From NCBI RefSeq assembly GCF_025857195.1, contig NZ_CP109787.1, positions 1,553,501-1,617,500 of the forward strand: a DNA stretch of 64,000 nt, given 5' to 3'. Position numbers and translations under genes: made by a program. Source of the stretch: Leisingera thetidis. Lineage in GTDB: Bacteria > Pseudomonadota > Alphaproteobacteria > Rhodobacterales > Rhodobacteraceae. This document shows, one piece after another, positions 46,634 to 55,640 of the stretch (the first letter of the stretch is position 1; the number at the start of each line of letters is the position of its first letter). A model generated the notes under the pieces. It was not told the DNA's origin. It searched no databases and saw nothing but the letters and a program-made list of their open reading frames with translations.

Positions 46634-46864
46634 ATGAAGGCACGGGTGCATGTGATGCTGAAGAACGGGGTTCTGGATCCGCAGGGCGAGGCCGTGCGCC
46701 ACGCGCTGGGAGCCTTGGGCTTTGACAAGGTCGAAGGCGTGCGCCAGGGCAAGGTGATCGATCTGGATCTGGCCGCCGGCGCAACCGAGGCAGACGTGAC
46801 CGCGATGTGCGAAAAGCTTCTGGCCAACACCGTGATCGAATCCTACAGCATCGAGATGCAGTGA
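46634..46864 (+). CDS. purS: Phosphoribosylformylglycinamidine synthase, PurS subunit
   Basis: A 76-residue PurS ([20 protein letters not shown], then [14 protein letters not shown]), the small bridging subunit of the three-part FGAM synthase with PurQ and PurL. Its stop codon shares one base with the purQ start (TGATG). purL is not in the window. Confidence 0.93.
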   Translation: MKARVHVMLKNGVLDPQGEAVRHALGALGFDKVEGVRQGKVIDLDLAAGATEADVTAMCEKLLANTVIESYSIEMQ

Positions 46865-47532
46865 TGAAGGCGGCGGTTGTTGTTTTCCCGGGGTCGAACT
46901 GCGACCGCGACCTGGCGGTGGCGTTCGAGCAGGCCGGTTTCGATGTGTCGATGGTCTGGCACAAGGACAGCGCGCTGCCTGCAGGCGTGGATATCGTCGG
47001 GGTGCCGGGCGGCTTCTCCTATGGCGACTACCTGCGCTGCGGCGCCATTGCGGCGCAGTCGCCGATCTGCAAGGCGGTGATCGAACATGCCGGCCGCGGC
47101 GGTTATGCGGTCGGCGTCTGCAACGGTTTTCAAATCCTGACCGAAACCGGCGTGCTGCCGGGGGCGCTGCTGCGCAATGCTGGTCTGAAATACATCTGCC
47201 GCACGGTGGACCTGAAGGTGGCGACCGCTGACAGCGTCTTTACCCGGGGCTACAGCGCGGGCGATGTGATCGGCGTGCCGATTGCCCATCATGATGGCAA
47301 CTATTTTGCCGACGCGGACACCGTCAAGGCGCTGCAGGACCAGGACCGGGTGGCCTTCACCTATGAGGACAATCCCAACGGGTCGGTCGCGGACATTGCT
47401 GGCATCCTGTCGGAAAACCGCCGTGTTCTCGGCATGATGCCGCATCCGGAGCGGGCCGCGGACGAGGGCCACGGCGGCACCGACGGGACGGCAGTGTTCC
47501 GCGCATTGGCGGGCATGGTCGCCGCGGCGTGA
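46864..47532 (+). CDS. purQ: Phosphoribosylformylglycinamidine synthase, glutaminase subunit
   Basis: A 222-residue class I glutamine amidotransferase: [31 protein letters not shown], the catalytic Cys in [11 protein letters not shown] and the His/Glu pair in [15 protein letters not shown]. It supplies ammonia to PurL. The start at 46864 matches the PurQ N-terminus ([10 protein letters not shown]); upstream open sequence lies in purS. Confidence 0.96.
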   Translation: MKAAVVVFPGSNCDRDLAVAFEQAGFDVSMVWHKDSALPAGVDIVGVPGGFSYGDYLRCGAIAAQSPICKAVIEHAGRGGYAVGVCNGFQILTETGVLPGALLRNAGLKYICRTVDLKVATADSVFTRGYSAGDVIGVPIAHHDGNYFADADTVKALQDQDRVAFTYEDNPNGSVADIAGILSENRRVLGMMPHPERAADEGHGGTDGTAVFRALAGMVAAA

Positions 47533-47568
47533 CTTGAGGAAGCGGGGCGGCCGCAATAGGTATGGGTT

Positions 47569-49341
47569 ATGACCGCCCCGCGCACTGATTTGAACACCAG
47601 CGGATCCAAGACACGCTCGCGCACCATTTCGTGGCGGGCGCGGCTGGCGCTTGTGCTGTTCATGGCCGCGGCGGCGGTTACCGTCTGGACCACCAACCGG
47701 GCGCTGACCCACCGCTTCACCGAAAGCACCCGCAACCGGGCCGAGCTGCGGCTGGCGCTCTATTCCGGCAACCTCCTCAGCGAACTGCGCCAGCACGCCA
47801 TTGTGCCGCAGCTGCTGGCGCGCGACCAGACGCTGATCTCGGCGCTGCAATCCAATGACTTCTCGCTGTCAACACAGCGGCTTATCTCCTTTGTCGATGA
47901 GATCGGCGCCGCCTCGATCATGCTGTTGGCACAGGACGGGCGCACGGTGGCGGCAACCGATCGAAACCGGCTGGGCGAGAGCCATCGCAATGCTGCCTAT
48001 TTTGTCGATGCGGTGCGGGCAAAGTCGACCGTGTTCTCGGTGATCCCGCGCGAGGTCGGCGGCTACCGGTTCACCTATTCGCGGCGGATGATCGACGCCA
48101 CAGGCGTTCTTGGCGCGATTGTGGTCGAGGTGGACCTGCAGAAATTCGAGCGCGCCTGGGCGGGCATTTCCGATGCGGTGCTGGTCACCGACAGCACCGG
48201 CAATATCATTCTGGCCACCGAGGCCCGCTGGCGCGGTCTGAAGGAGAGCGATGCGCTGACCCTGCAGACGCCTGAAGGCGCGATCCAGCGGGCGATCCGC
48301 GCCACCACCGACTGGACCGCGCTGCCGCCGGATGCCTATCTGCAGGGCGAGGCGGTGATGCGGCTGGAGACAAGGGTGCCGTTCCAGGGCTGGCGGATGG
48401 CGTCATTCACCACTTACTCCTCGGTCCGCGAGAAGGTGAATGCGGTGCTGGCGCTGGAGATCATGGGATTCGCCATCCTGCTGGCGCTGGCCTTTTATGC
48501 GCTGAGCCGCAAGACGGCGCTGCGGATGGCGCTGTTCCAGCGCGAGTCGGCAGAGCTTCGCGTATTGAACGCTCGCCTTCAGCGGGAAATTGCCGAGCGC
48601 GAACGGATGCAAAAGACCCTGGCCGTGGCCGAGCAAAGCCTGGCGCAAAGCTCGAAGCTGGCCGCACTGGGCGAGATGTCGGCGGCCGTCAGCCACGAGC
48701 TGAACCAGCCGCTTGCGGCGATGAAAACCTATCTGGCCGGCGCCCGGCTGCTGCTCAACCGGAACCGCCCGGACGAGGCGCTGGCCTCCTTTGGCCGGAT
48801 CGACGACCTGATCGAGCGGATGGGGGCGATCACCCGCCAGCTGAAATCCTACGCGCGCAAGGGCGGCGACGCGTTCAGCCCTGTAAACTTGGGCGATGCG
48901 CTGGCTTCCAGTCTCTCGATGATGGAGCCGCAACTGCGTCAGCGGCATGTGAAAATCACCCGGATTTTGCCCGAAGAACCTGTTATGGTGATGGGCGACC
49001 GGATGCGGCTGGAACAGGTCATGGTCAACCTCTTGCGCAATGCGCTGGACGCCACCAAGTCAGTGGCGGACCCGGAGGTGGAAGTGCTGCTGGCGGCCGG
49101 TGAGACGGCAACCCTGTCGGTGCGCGACAATGGAGTGGGGATCAAGGACTTCGATGAATTGTTCGAGCCATTCTACACCACCAAGCAGCCCGGAGACGGA
49201 GTTGGATTGGGTCTTGCCATCTCCTCGGGGATCGTCAACGACCTTGGGGGACGGCTGACCGCCCGCAACGGCCAGAACGGCGGCGCGGTCTTTGAGATGC
49301 AATTGCCGGTCCTGGTGGACGGCATCGAGGCTGCGGAATGA
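47569..49341 (+). CDS. dctB: C4-dicarboxylate sensor histidine kinase
   Basis: A 590-residue DctB-type kinase: a membrane helix near residues 23-43, a periplasmic double-Cache sensor with VPQLLARDQTLISALQSND and IVVEVDLQKFERAW, and a second helix near 295-315. A coiled coil follows, then the kinase core with His376 in AAVSHELNQPLAAMKTYLA and the ATPase boxes NLLRNALDATK and GVGLGLAISSGIV. It pairs with the following dctD to control dicarboxylate uptake. No transporter gene is in the window. Confidence 0.88.
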   Translation: MTAPRTDLNTSGSKTRSRTISWRARLALVLFMAAAAVTVWTTNRALTHRFTESTRNRAELRLALYSGNLLSELRQHAIVPQLLARDQTLISALQSNDFSLSTQRLISFVDEIGAASIMLLAQDGRTVAATDRNRLGESHRNAAYFVDAVRAKSTVFSVIPREVGGYRFTYSRRMIDATGVLGAIVVEVDLQKFERAWAGISDAVLVTDSTGNIILATEARWRGLKESDALTLQTPEGAIQRAIRATTDWTALPPDAYLQGEAVMRLETRVPFQGWRMASFTTYSSVREKVNAVLALEIMGFAILLALAFYALSRKTALRMALFQRESAELRVLNARLQREIAERERMQKTLAVAEQSLAQSSKLAALGEMSAAVSHELNQPLAAMKTYLAGARLLLNRNRPDEALASFGRIDDLIERMGAITRQLKSYARKGGDAFSPVNLGDALASSLSMMEPQLRQRHVKITRILPEEPVMVMGDRMRLEQVMVNLLRNALDATKSVADPEVEVLLAAGETATLSVRDNGVGIKDFDELFEPFYTTKQPGDGVGLGLAISSGIVNDLGGRLTARNGQNGGAVFEMQLPVLVDGIEAAE

Positions 49342-49372
49342 GGCAGCCCCAGAAGATTAGGAGTGAACGCGC

Positions 49373-50710
49373 ATGGCCCAGGCTATGAAGATCGCGATCG
49401 TGGACGACGAACAGGATATGCGGCAGTCGATCAGCCAGTGGCTGGCACTGTCGGGATACGACACCGAGACCTTCTCCAGCGCCGAAGAGGCGCTCAAGGT
49501 TCTGGGGCCGGATTACCCGGGGATCGTGATCTCGGACATCAAGATGCCCGGCATGGACGGGATGCAGTTCCTGAAAAAGCTGATGGGCAGCGACAGTGCG
49601 CTGCCGGTGATCATGATCACCGGCCACGGCGATGTGCCGATGGCGGTTGAGGCGATGCGCGTGGGCGCCTTCGACTTCCTGGAAAAACCCTTCAACCCGG
49701 ACCGCATGTCGGAGCTGGCCAAGCGCGCCACCGGTGCGCGCCGCCTGACGCTCGACAACCGGGCGCTGCGGCGGGAGCTGTCCGACGGCGGCCAGATCAT
49801 GAAAAAGCTGATCGGCCAAAGCCCGGTGATGGAGCGCCTGCGCGAGGATATCCTGGATCTCGGCCAGGCCGACGGCCACGTGCTGATCGATGGTGAAACC
49901 GGTACCGGCAAGACGCTGGTGGCGCATGCGCTGCATGCGGTTGGCAGCCGCGCGGGCAAGAAATTCGTGCTGATCTCCTGCGCCGCGCTGGAGGAAGAGG
50001 CGCTGGCCAAACGCTTGTTCGGCCCGATGCTGCCGGAAGACAGCATGCTGCCCGCTGTCGAGGATGCCCGCGGCGGCACCCTGGTGCTGGAAGACATTGA
50101 TGCGCTGTCCGAAACCCTGCAGGCCAAGCTGCTGAGCGTGATCAACGAGCAGGGGACGCCGGCCGAAACCCGGATCATTGCGATTTCGAACCTGCAGGAA
50201 GCGGGCAAGACCTGCGAGGACGCCCTGCGCCCGGACCTGTTCTACCGCTTGGCGGCGCTGCGCATCACCGTGCCGCCGCTGCGCCAGCGCGGCGAGGACA
50301 TCCTGACCCTGTTCACCCGGCTCAGCGAGCAGTTTTCCGAGGAATACGGCTGCGACGCGCCGCAGGTCAGCGCCCAGGAAGCGGCGCAGCTGCTGCAGGC
50401 GCCCTGGCCGGGCAATGTGCGCCAGCTGATCAACATCGCGGAACGTGCGGTGCTGCAGTCGCGCCGCGGCTCCGGCACAATTGCCTCGCTGCTGATGTCC
50501 GATCACGAGGAGATGCAGCCGGTGATGACCACCGAAGGCAAGCCGCTGAAGGAATATGTGGAAGCCTTCGAGCGGATGCTGATCGACAACACCATGCGCC
50601 GCCACAAGGGCTCGATCGCCAGCGTCATGGATGAGCTGTGCCTGCCGCGCCGCACCCTGAACGAGAAAATGGCGAAATACGGCCTGCAGCGCTCGGATTA
50701 CCTGGCGTAA
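49373..50710 (+). CDS. dctD: DctD-type response regulator lacking the sigma-54 contact motif
   Basis: A 445-residue regulator: a receiver domain with phospho-acceptor Asp55 (VISDIKMPGMDG), an AAA+ domain with Walker A GETGTGKT, and a Fis-type helix-turn-helix at the C-terminus (GSIASVMDELCLPRRTLNEK). The GAFTGA loop that contacts sigma-54, expected between LFG and GGTL, is missing; the protein reads RLFGPMLPEDSMLPAVEDAR there. Walker B is also altered (LVLEDID instead of LFLDEI). It may act with another sigma factor or without ATP-driven remodelling. It is 31 bp after dctB. Confidence 0.87.
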   Translation: MAQAMKIAIVDDEQDMRQSISQWLALSGYDTETFSSAEEALKVLGPDYPGIVISDIKMPGMDGMQFLKKLMGSDSALPVIMITGHGDVPMAVEAMRVGAFDFLEKPFNPDRMSELAKRATGARRLTLDNRALRRELSDGGQIMKKLIGQSPVMERLREDILDLGQADGHVLIDGETGTGKTLVAHALHAVGSRAGKKFVLISCAALEEEALAKRLFGPMLPEDSMLPAVEDARGGTLVLEDIDALSETLQAKLLSVINEQGTPAETRIIAISNLQEAGKTCEDALRPDLFYRLAALRITVPPLRQRGEDILTLFTRLSEQFSEEYGCDAPQVSAQEAAQLLQAPWPGNVRQLINIAERAVLQSRRGSGTIASLLMSDHEEMQPVMTTEGKPLKEYVEAFERMLIDNTMRRHKGSIASVMDELCLPRRTLNEKMAKYGLQRSDYLA

Positions 50711-51375
50711 GCCTTCCGGAGGCCGCTCCCCGATGCGGGAAACGGCCTGGAAAACATCTCATGCCCGGCTCCGGATTGCTTGCAGGCTGCCGGAGCCGCA
50801 GGGCGGACCGGCCAATGCCCGTGCTGGATCAGCAGCGCGAAACTGCATCGGGCGGGCGCGGAACCGGGCTTGGCTGCACCGGAAACTTACGGGAAATTAA
50901 CAACCTGCCTGCTAAGGGCGGCTGGATTCATTTTCAGGCTCTGGGGTGACGAATGGCCATTGTCATTACCTATCCACAGGCCTTATGCTGACCCAACGGG
51001 CCGGAAACCGGCTTCTGGTTTCCCCCGTTCCGATGAGTTTCGCTGGCTCTGGCTTTTGTCCGGCATGATCCGAGAAAGCTGCAGTCAGACCGATTGGCCC
51101 TCTTAACCAAGGGGGCAGTTTAGCGCCCAAACCGGAATTGCAGCCGGTGCAGGGATAACAAGGCAGGAGTGGGTGCGTCCCGCTTGCCGGAGAAGAACCG
51201 CGATGACGCGCGCGAGAGCGAAGAGCACTGAGGCAGGAAGGCCGGGCATGAAACCCGGGACCACCTGCTGCACCGCGCCGTCCCAGATCGCCCTGACAAG
51301 ACACCACCCGAAACGCGCGCGGCCGCCTGGAAGCAGGAGGCTTGCGGGCGCACAGGGCAGGTGCACCAAGGACAC
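50711..51375. other. Long leader region before the RNase E gene
   Basis: No gene is supported in these 665 bases. A dyad just after dctD (AGGCCG at 50720-50725 with CGGCCT at 50743-50748, and inner CCCG/CGGG) may end dctBD transcripts. The remainder is probably promoter and a long 5' untranslated leader of rne, a feature RNase E genes use for autoregulation; no specific structure was identified. Confidence 0.4.
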
Positions 51376-54369
51376 ATGGCAAAGAAGATGCTTATTGACG
51401 CCACCCACGCGGAAGAGACCCGCGTTGTGGTGGTCGATGGAAACAAGGTTGAGGAATTCGACTTTGAATCCGAAAACAAACGCCAGCTTGCTGGCAACAT
51501 TTACCTCGCAAAAGTAACCCGGGTCGAGCCGTCGCTGCAGGCGGCCTTTGTGGACTATGGCGGCAACCGCCATGGCTTTCTGGCGTTTTCCGAAATTCAC
51601 CCGGACTATTACCAGATCCCGGTGGCCGACCGCGAAGCGCTGATGGAAGAAGAGCGGGCCTATGCGGAAACATTGCGCGCCCGTGACGAGGAAGAGGACG
51701 AAAAACCGGCCAAGCCCAAGCGTTCGCGCAAGCCCAAGTCCGCAGCCAAGGCGGCCAAGGCGTCTTCCAGTGATGCGGTGAAAACCAAAGAGCTGGACTC
51801 TGCGGAAGAAAAGCCCGCCGAAATCGCCGGGATGGAAACCATCGATCTGAGCGACAGCGCTGAAGCCGTGGAAGAACCGGCGGAACTGGCCGAGGTGCCT
51901 GAGGATGCCGCGGCGGCTCAGCCTGCTGAAGAGCCCCAGGCTGCAGAAACAGCAGATGCCGAAGCCCCTGACGGGGATGCCGCAGCGGCTGAGTCGGCGG
52001 ATGCATCTGCCGAGGCTGCGGAACAGGCGGCCGAAGCCAAGGAAGAAGACGTTTCGGCAGAGGCCGCTGCGGAGACCGAGGCTGCGGAAACCGGCACCAA
52101 GGCAGCAAGCGCTGAAACCGCTGAGGCCGAAGCCGCAGAGGCTGAAGCCGCTGAGGGAGACGACGACCGGGACGTCAGCCGGGCTGATGCCGCGACCAAG
52201 GATGAAAGCATTGAATCCGTCGCCGAAGAGGACGACAGCGAGGATATCCGCCCGCCGCGCAAGCCGCGCCCGCGCCGCTACAAGATCCAGGAAGTGATCA
52301 AGGTGCGCCAGGTTCTGCTGGTGCAGGTCGTCAAGGAGGAACGCGGCAACAAAGGGGCGGCGCTGACCACCTATCTGTCGCTGGCCGGCCGCTACTGCGT
52401 GCTGATGCCCAACACCGCCCGCGGCGGCGGCATCTCCCGCAAGATCACCAACGCTGCCGACCGCAAGAAGCTGAAAGAAATTGCCACCGAACTGGACGTG
52501 CCCACCGGCGCAGGCCTGATCGTGCGCACTGCGGGTGCCAAACGCACCAAATCCGAGATCAAGCGCGACTACGAATATCTGCAGCGGATGTGGGAGCAAA
52601 TCCGCGAGCTGACGCTGAAGTCCATCGCGCCGGCCAAGATCTATGAAGAGGGCGACCTGATCAAACGCTCGATCCGCGACCTCTACAGCCGCGAGATCGA
52701 CGAGGTTCTGGTCGAAGGCGAGCGCGGCTACCGCATCGCCAAGGACTTCATGAAGATGATCATGCCGTCCCATGCCAAGAACGTGAAGAACTACCAGGAA
52801 GGGCTGCCGCTGTTCGCCCGGTTCCAGGTCGAAAGCTACCTGGGCGGGATGTTCAACCCGACCGTGCAGCTGAAATCCGGCGGCTATATCGTGATCGGCG
52901 TGACCGAAGCCCTGGTGGCGATCGACGTGAACTCCGGCCGCGCCACCAAACAGGGCTCGATCGAGGAAACCGCGCTCAACACCAACCTGGAGGCGGCTGA
53001 AGAAGTCGCCCGCCAGTTGCGCCTGCGTGACCTTGCCGGCCTGATCGTCATCGACTTCATCGACATGGACGAGCGCAAGAACAACGCTGCTGTCGAAAAG
53101 CGCATGAAGGACAAGCTGAAGACCGACCGCGCCCGCATTCAGGTGGGCCGGATCTCGGGCTTTGGCCTGATGGAAATGTCGCGCCAGCGCCTGCGCCCCG
53201 GCATGATCGAGGCCACCACCGCGCCGTGCCCGCATTGCCATGGCACCGGCCTGATCCGCTCGGACGACTCGATGGCGCTATCGATCCTGCGCCAGATCGA
53301 GGAAGAGGGCACCCGCCGCCGCTCCCGCGAGGTGCTGGTGCGCTGCCCGGTCTCCATCGCCAACTTCCTGATGAACCAGAAGCGCGAGCATATTGCCCAG
53401 ATCGAGGCGCGCTACGGCCTGTCCGTGCGCATCGAAGGGGATCCGCATCTGGTCAGCCCGGACTTCGTTCTGGAGAAATTCAAGACCGCGTCGCGGAATG
53501 TGCCTGCTGTCACCGCTCCGGTGGTGTCGGTGGACACGTCGATCATGGATCAGGTGGACGCCGAAGAGGCCAGTCAGGACGTTGACGAGGACGAGACCGC
53601 TGCCGCGCCTGATGCCGCCGAGGATGCAGCTCAGGACGACAAGCCAAAGCGAAAACGCCGCCGCCGCCGCCGCCGGAAGCCCGGGTCTGGCGATCAGCCG
53701 CAGGCGGGCGAAAACGGTGACGACGCATCCGAGGACCAGGAACAGCCGCAGGAAGAGGCTGCCGAGGATTCAGAGGCTGCGCCCGAAGGAGGCGACGCCG
53801 CTGCGGAAGAGGTGAAGGAAAAGAAGAAGCCGTCCCGCACCCGCACCCGGTCGCGCAAGCCGAAAGCCAAACCGGCGGACACCGAGGCAGAAGCCCAGGA
53901 AGAGGCTGCTGCCCCCGCTGACAGCGTCAAGGAAAGTGCTCCGGACGAACCGGTTGCAGCTGAAGCTGCGGATGCGCCTGCAGCAGAGGCTGCGGCAGAT
54001 GCCCCGGCTGAAGCGGCAGCGGAACCGGTTGCGGCAGAGGCGGAAGACACTGTGCAGGAAGACACTGCGCAAGAGGCAGCTGGCGCCGCCGCTGAACCTG
54101 CCGTTGAAGCCGAAGATACGGCTCCAGCGGAGCAAACCGCGGCAGAAGAGGACGCCGCACCGGCGGAAGAGCCTGCAAAAGCTGCTGAGGAACCCGCCGC
54201 CGGAACAGGGGCGGAAAAGCCCGCAGCAGAAGAAGCTGCGGAAGCTGGCCCGAAGCCATCTGAACCAGAGAACCAGCCGGAACCTGCCATGGCCGGCGCA
54301 GACGCTGAGCCTGAACAGGCGGCCCCGCCCAAGCCCAAACGCCGCGGCTGGTGGTCGATGGGCGGCTGA
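51376..54369 (+). CDS. rne: Ribonuclease E
   Basis: A 997-residue endoribonuclease (ATG 51376, AAGGA upstream). The S1 domain begins GNIYLAKVTRVEPSLQAAFV, then is split by an insertion of about 200 Ala/Glu-rich residues (about 95-295) before continuing KIQEVIKVRQVLLVQVVKEE. The catalytic domain has GVTEALVAIDVNSGRAT and FIDMDE with the two Mg-binding aspartates, and the zinc-link cysteines lie in CPHCHGTG. The C-terminal 300 residues are acidic and disordered with Arg patches, the degradosome scaffold. It is the main mRNA-decay and rRNA-processing enzyme. Confidence 0.95.
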   Translation: MAKKMLIDATHAEETRVVVVDGNKVEEFDFESENKRQLAGNIYLAKVTRVEPSLQAAFVDYGGNRHGFLAFSEIHPDYYQIPVADREALMEEERAYAETLRARDEEEDEKPAKPKRSRKPKSAAKAAKASSSDAVKTKELDSAEEKPAEIAGMETIDLSDSAEAVEEPAELAEVPEDAAAAQPAEEPQAAETADAEAPDGDAAAAESADASAEAAEQAAEAKEEDVSAEAAAETEAAETGTKAASAETAEAEAAEAEAAEGDDDRDVSRADAATKDESIESVAEEDDSEDIRPPRKPRPRRYKIQEVIKVRQVLLVQVVKEERGNKGAALTTYLSLAGRYCVLMPNTARGGGISRKITNAADRKKLKEIATELDVPTGAGLIVRTAGAKRTKSEIKRDYEYLQRMWEQIRELTLKSIAPAKIYEEGDLIKRSIRDLYSREIDEVLVEGERGYRIAKDFMKMIMPSHAKNVKNYQEGLPLFARFQVESYLGGMFNPTVQLKSGGYIVIGVTEALVAIDVNSGRATKQGSIEETALNTNLEAAEEVARQLRLRDLAGLIVIDFIDMDERKNNAAVEKRMKDKLKTDRARIQVGRISGFGLMEMSRQRLRPGMIEATTAPCPHCHGTGLIRSDDSMALSILRQIEEEGTRRRSREVLVRCPVSIANFLMNQKREHIAQIEARYGLSVRIEGDPHLVSPDFVLEKFKTASRNVPAVTAPVVSVDTSIMDQVDAEEASQDVDEDETAAAPDAAEDAAQDDKPKRKRRRRRRRKPGSGDQPQAGENGDDASEDQEQPQEEAAEDSEAAPEGGDAAAEEVKEKKKPSRTRTRSRKPKAKPADTEAEAQEEAAAPADSVKESAPDEPVAAEAADAPAAEAAADAPAEAAAEPVAAEAEDTVQEDTAQEAAGAAAEPAVEAEDTAPAEQTAAEEDAAPAEEPAKAAEEPAAGTGAEKPAAEEAAEAGPKPSEPENQPEPAMAGADAEPEQAAPPKPKRRGWWSMGG

Positions 54370-54380
54370 CAAATGATAAA

Positions 54381-54404
54381 GCGGGCCGGATGGCCCGCTT
54401 TTTT
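54381..54404 (+). terminator. Terminator of rne
   Basis: GCGGGCC (54381-54387) and GGCCCGC (54392-54398) form a 7-bp stem with a GGAT loop followed by six T. It is a textbook intrinsic terminator 11 bases after the rne stop. Confidence 0.9.
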
Positions 54405-54446
54405 CTTTTCAGATCACTACTGCGCTGGCCGTTCCGGCGCTCGGTT

Positions 54447-54686
54447 TCAGAGGCCGCCGCCCTTGCGGATCAGGTATATCTGATGGCCGCAGCCGTCACG
54501 GCAGCCGAGGAACTCATGCCCCGCTTCATTGCAGAAATGCGGCACGTCGATCACTGCCGCCGGGTCATCCGCCAGCAGTTGCAGCACCTGGCCGGGTTGC
54601 AGCGGTTTCAGCCGCTTGCGGGCCTTCAGGACGGGCAGGGGGCACAGCAGCCCAATGGCGTCCAATGTCTCTTTGATCTCGGTCAT
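54447..54686 (-). CDS. TusA-family sulfur carrier protein
   Basis: A 79-residue protein from the ATG at 54686 (MTEIKETLDAIGLLCPLPVL), with the sulfur-carrying Cys in the CPxP motif. The fold continues to a Cys-bearing tail (FCNEAGHEFLGCRDGCGHQI), which is unusual. A start at 54713 is possible. It is divergent from ccdA by 94 bp. Roles in thio-modification or redox sulfur relay are possible; the partner is not visible. Confidence 0.85.
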   Translation of the reverse strand: MTEIKETLDAIGLLCPLPVLKARKRLKPLQPGQVLQLLADDPAAVIDVPHFCNEAGHEFLGCRDGCGHQIYLIRKGGGL

Positions 54687-54780
54687 GGTGTGCAGATAAG
54701 CGGGATGTTTCATGCTGTCCACAAGGATGTGACCAGCCGTCCCCGTGACGTTGGTCAGTTGCTGGCATAAGTGTTGGGAC

Positions 54781-55533
54781 ATGTTTGGAATCGAGATTAT
54801 CGACGCAGGGCTGCTCCCTGCCATGCTGGTGGCGCTGCTGGGCGGTGTGATCAGCTTTCTGTCGCCTTGCGTACTGCCGATCGTGCCGCCGTATCTGGCC
54901 TATATGAGCGGCGTTACCATAGGCGAGATGCAGGGCACATCAGCGGCACGGCGCAAGGCAATCATTGCGGCGCTGTTCTTTGTCATGGGGCTGTCCACGG
55001 TGTTTCTGCTGCTGGGCTTCACCGCCTCGGCCTTTGGCGCCTTTGTGCTGCAGAATCAGGAGCTTTTCGCCCAGGTCTCAGGTGTCGTGGTGATCATCTT
55101 CGGCCTGCACTTCCTGTCGGTTTTCCGAATTCCCCTGCTGGACCGCGAGGCGCGGATGGAAGCGGGCGAATCCGGTGGTTCCGCATTGGGGGCCTATGTG
55201 CTGGGTCTGGCCTTCGCCTTTGGCTGGACCCCCTGCATCGGCCCGCAGCTGGGCGCGATCCTGTCGCTGGCGGCCTCCGAGGCCTCGGTCAGCCGCGGCA
55301 CCCTGCTGCTGGGCGTTTATGCCGCGGGGCTGGGCGTGCCCTTCCTTCTGGCGGCGATGTTCCTCAACCGCTCGATGACGCTGATGAACAAGATGAAGCG
55401 CCACATGGGGCTGATCGAAAAGGTGATGGGCGGCCTCTTGCTGCTTGTCGGGATCATGCTGGTCACCGGTCTGTTCACCACATTCTCCTGGTGGCTGCTG
55501 GAGACCTTCCCGGCGCTGGCAACGCTGGGCTGA
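54781..55533 (+). CDS. ccdA: CcdA-type thiol-disulfide membrane transporter
   Basis: A 250-residue, six-helix membrane protein with the two redox cysteines in FLSPCVLPIVPPYLAY and FGWTPCIGPQLGAIL, the CcdA/DsbD-beta signature. It passes reducing equivalents from cytoplasmic thioredoxin to the periplasm for cytochrome c maturation. The ATG at 54781 is preferred over an upstream in-frame start in the divergent tusA region. Confidence 0.92.
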   Translation: MFGIEIIDAGLLPAMLVALLGGVISFLSPCVLPIVPPYLAYMSGVTIGEMQGTSAARRKAIIAALFFVMGLSTVFLLLGFTASAFGAFVLQNQELFAQVSGVVVIIFGLHFLSVFRIPLLDREARMEAGESGGSALGAYVLGLAFAFGWTPCIGPQLGAILSLAASEASVSRGTLLLGVYAAGLGVPFLLAAMFLNRSMTLMNKMKRHMGLIEKVMGGLLLLVGIMLVTGLFTTFSWWLLETFPALATLG

Positions 55534-55640
55534 GACAGGATGCTTCGGGGGCCTCCGGGCCCTCTTTCTTTGCCTGATCCGGCCTTACTCTTGCCGGATT
55601 GCGCTGCTAGTCTGCCCTCAGAAACTCAGAGCAGGTCAAC

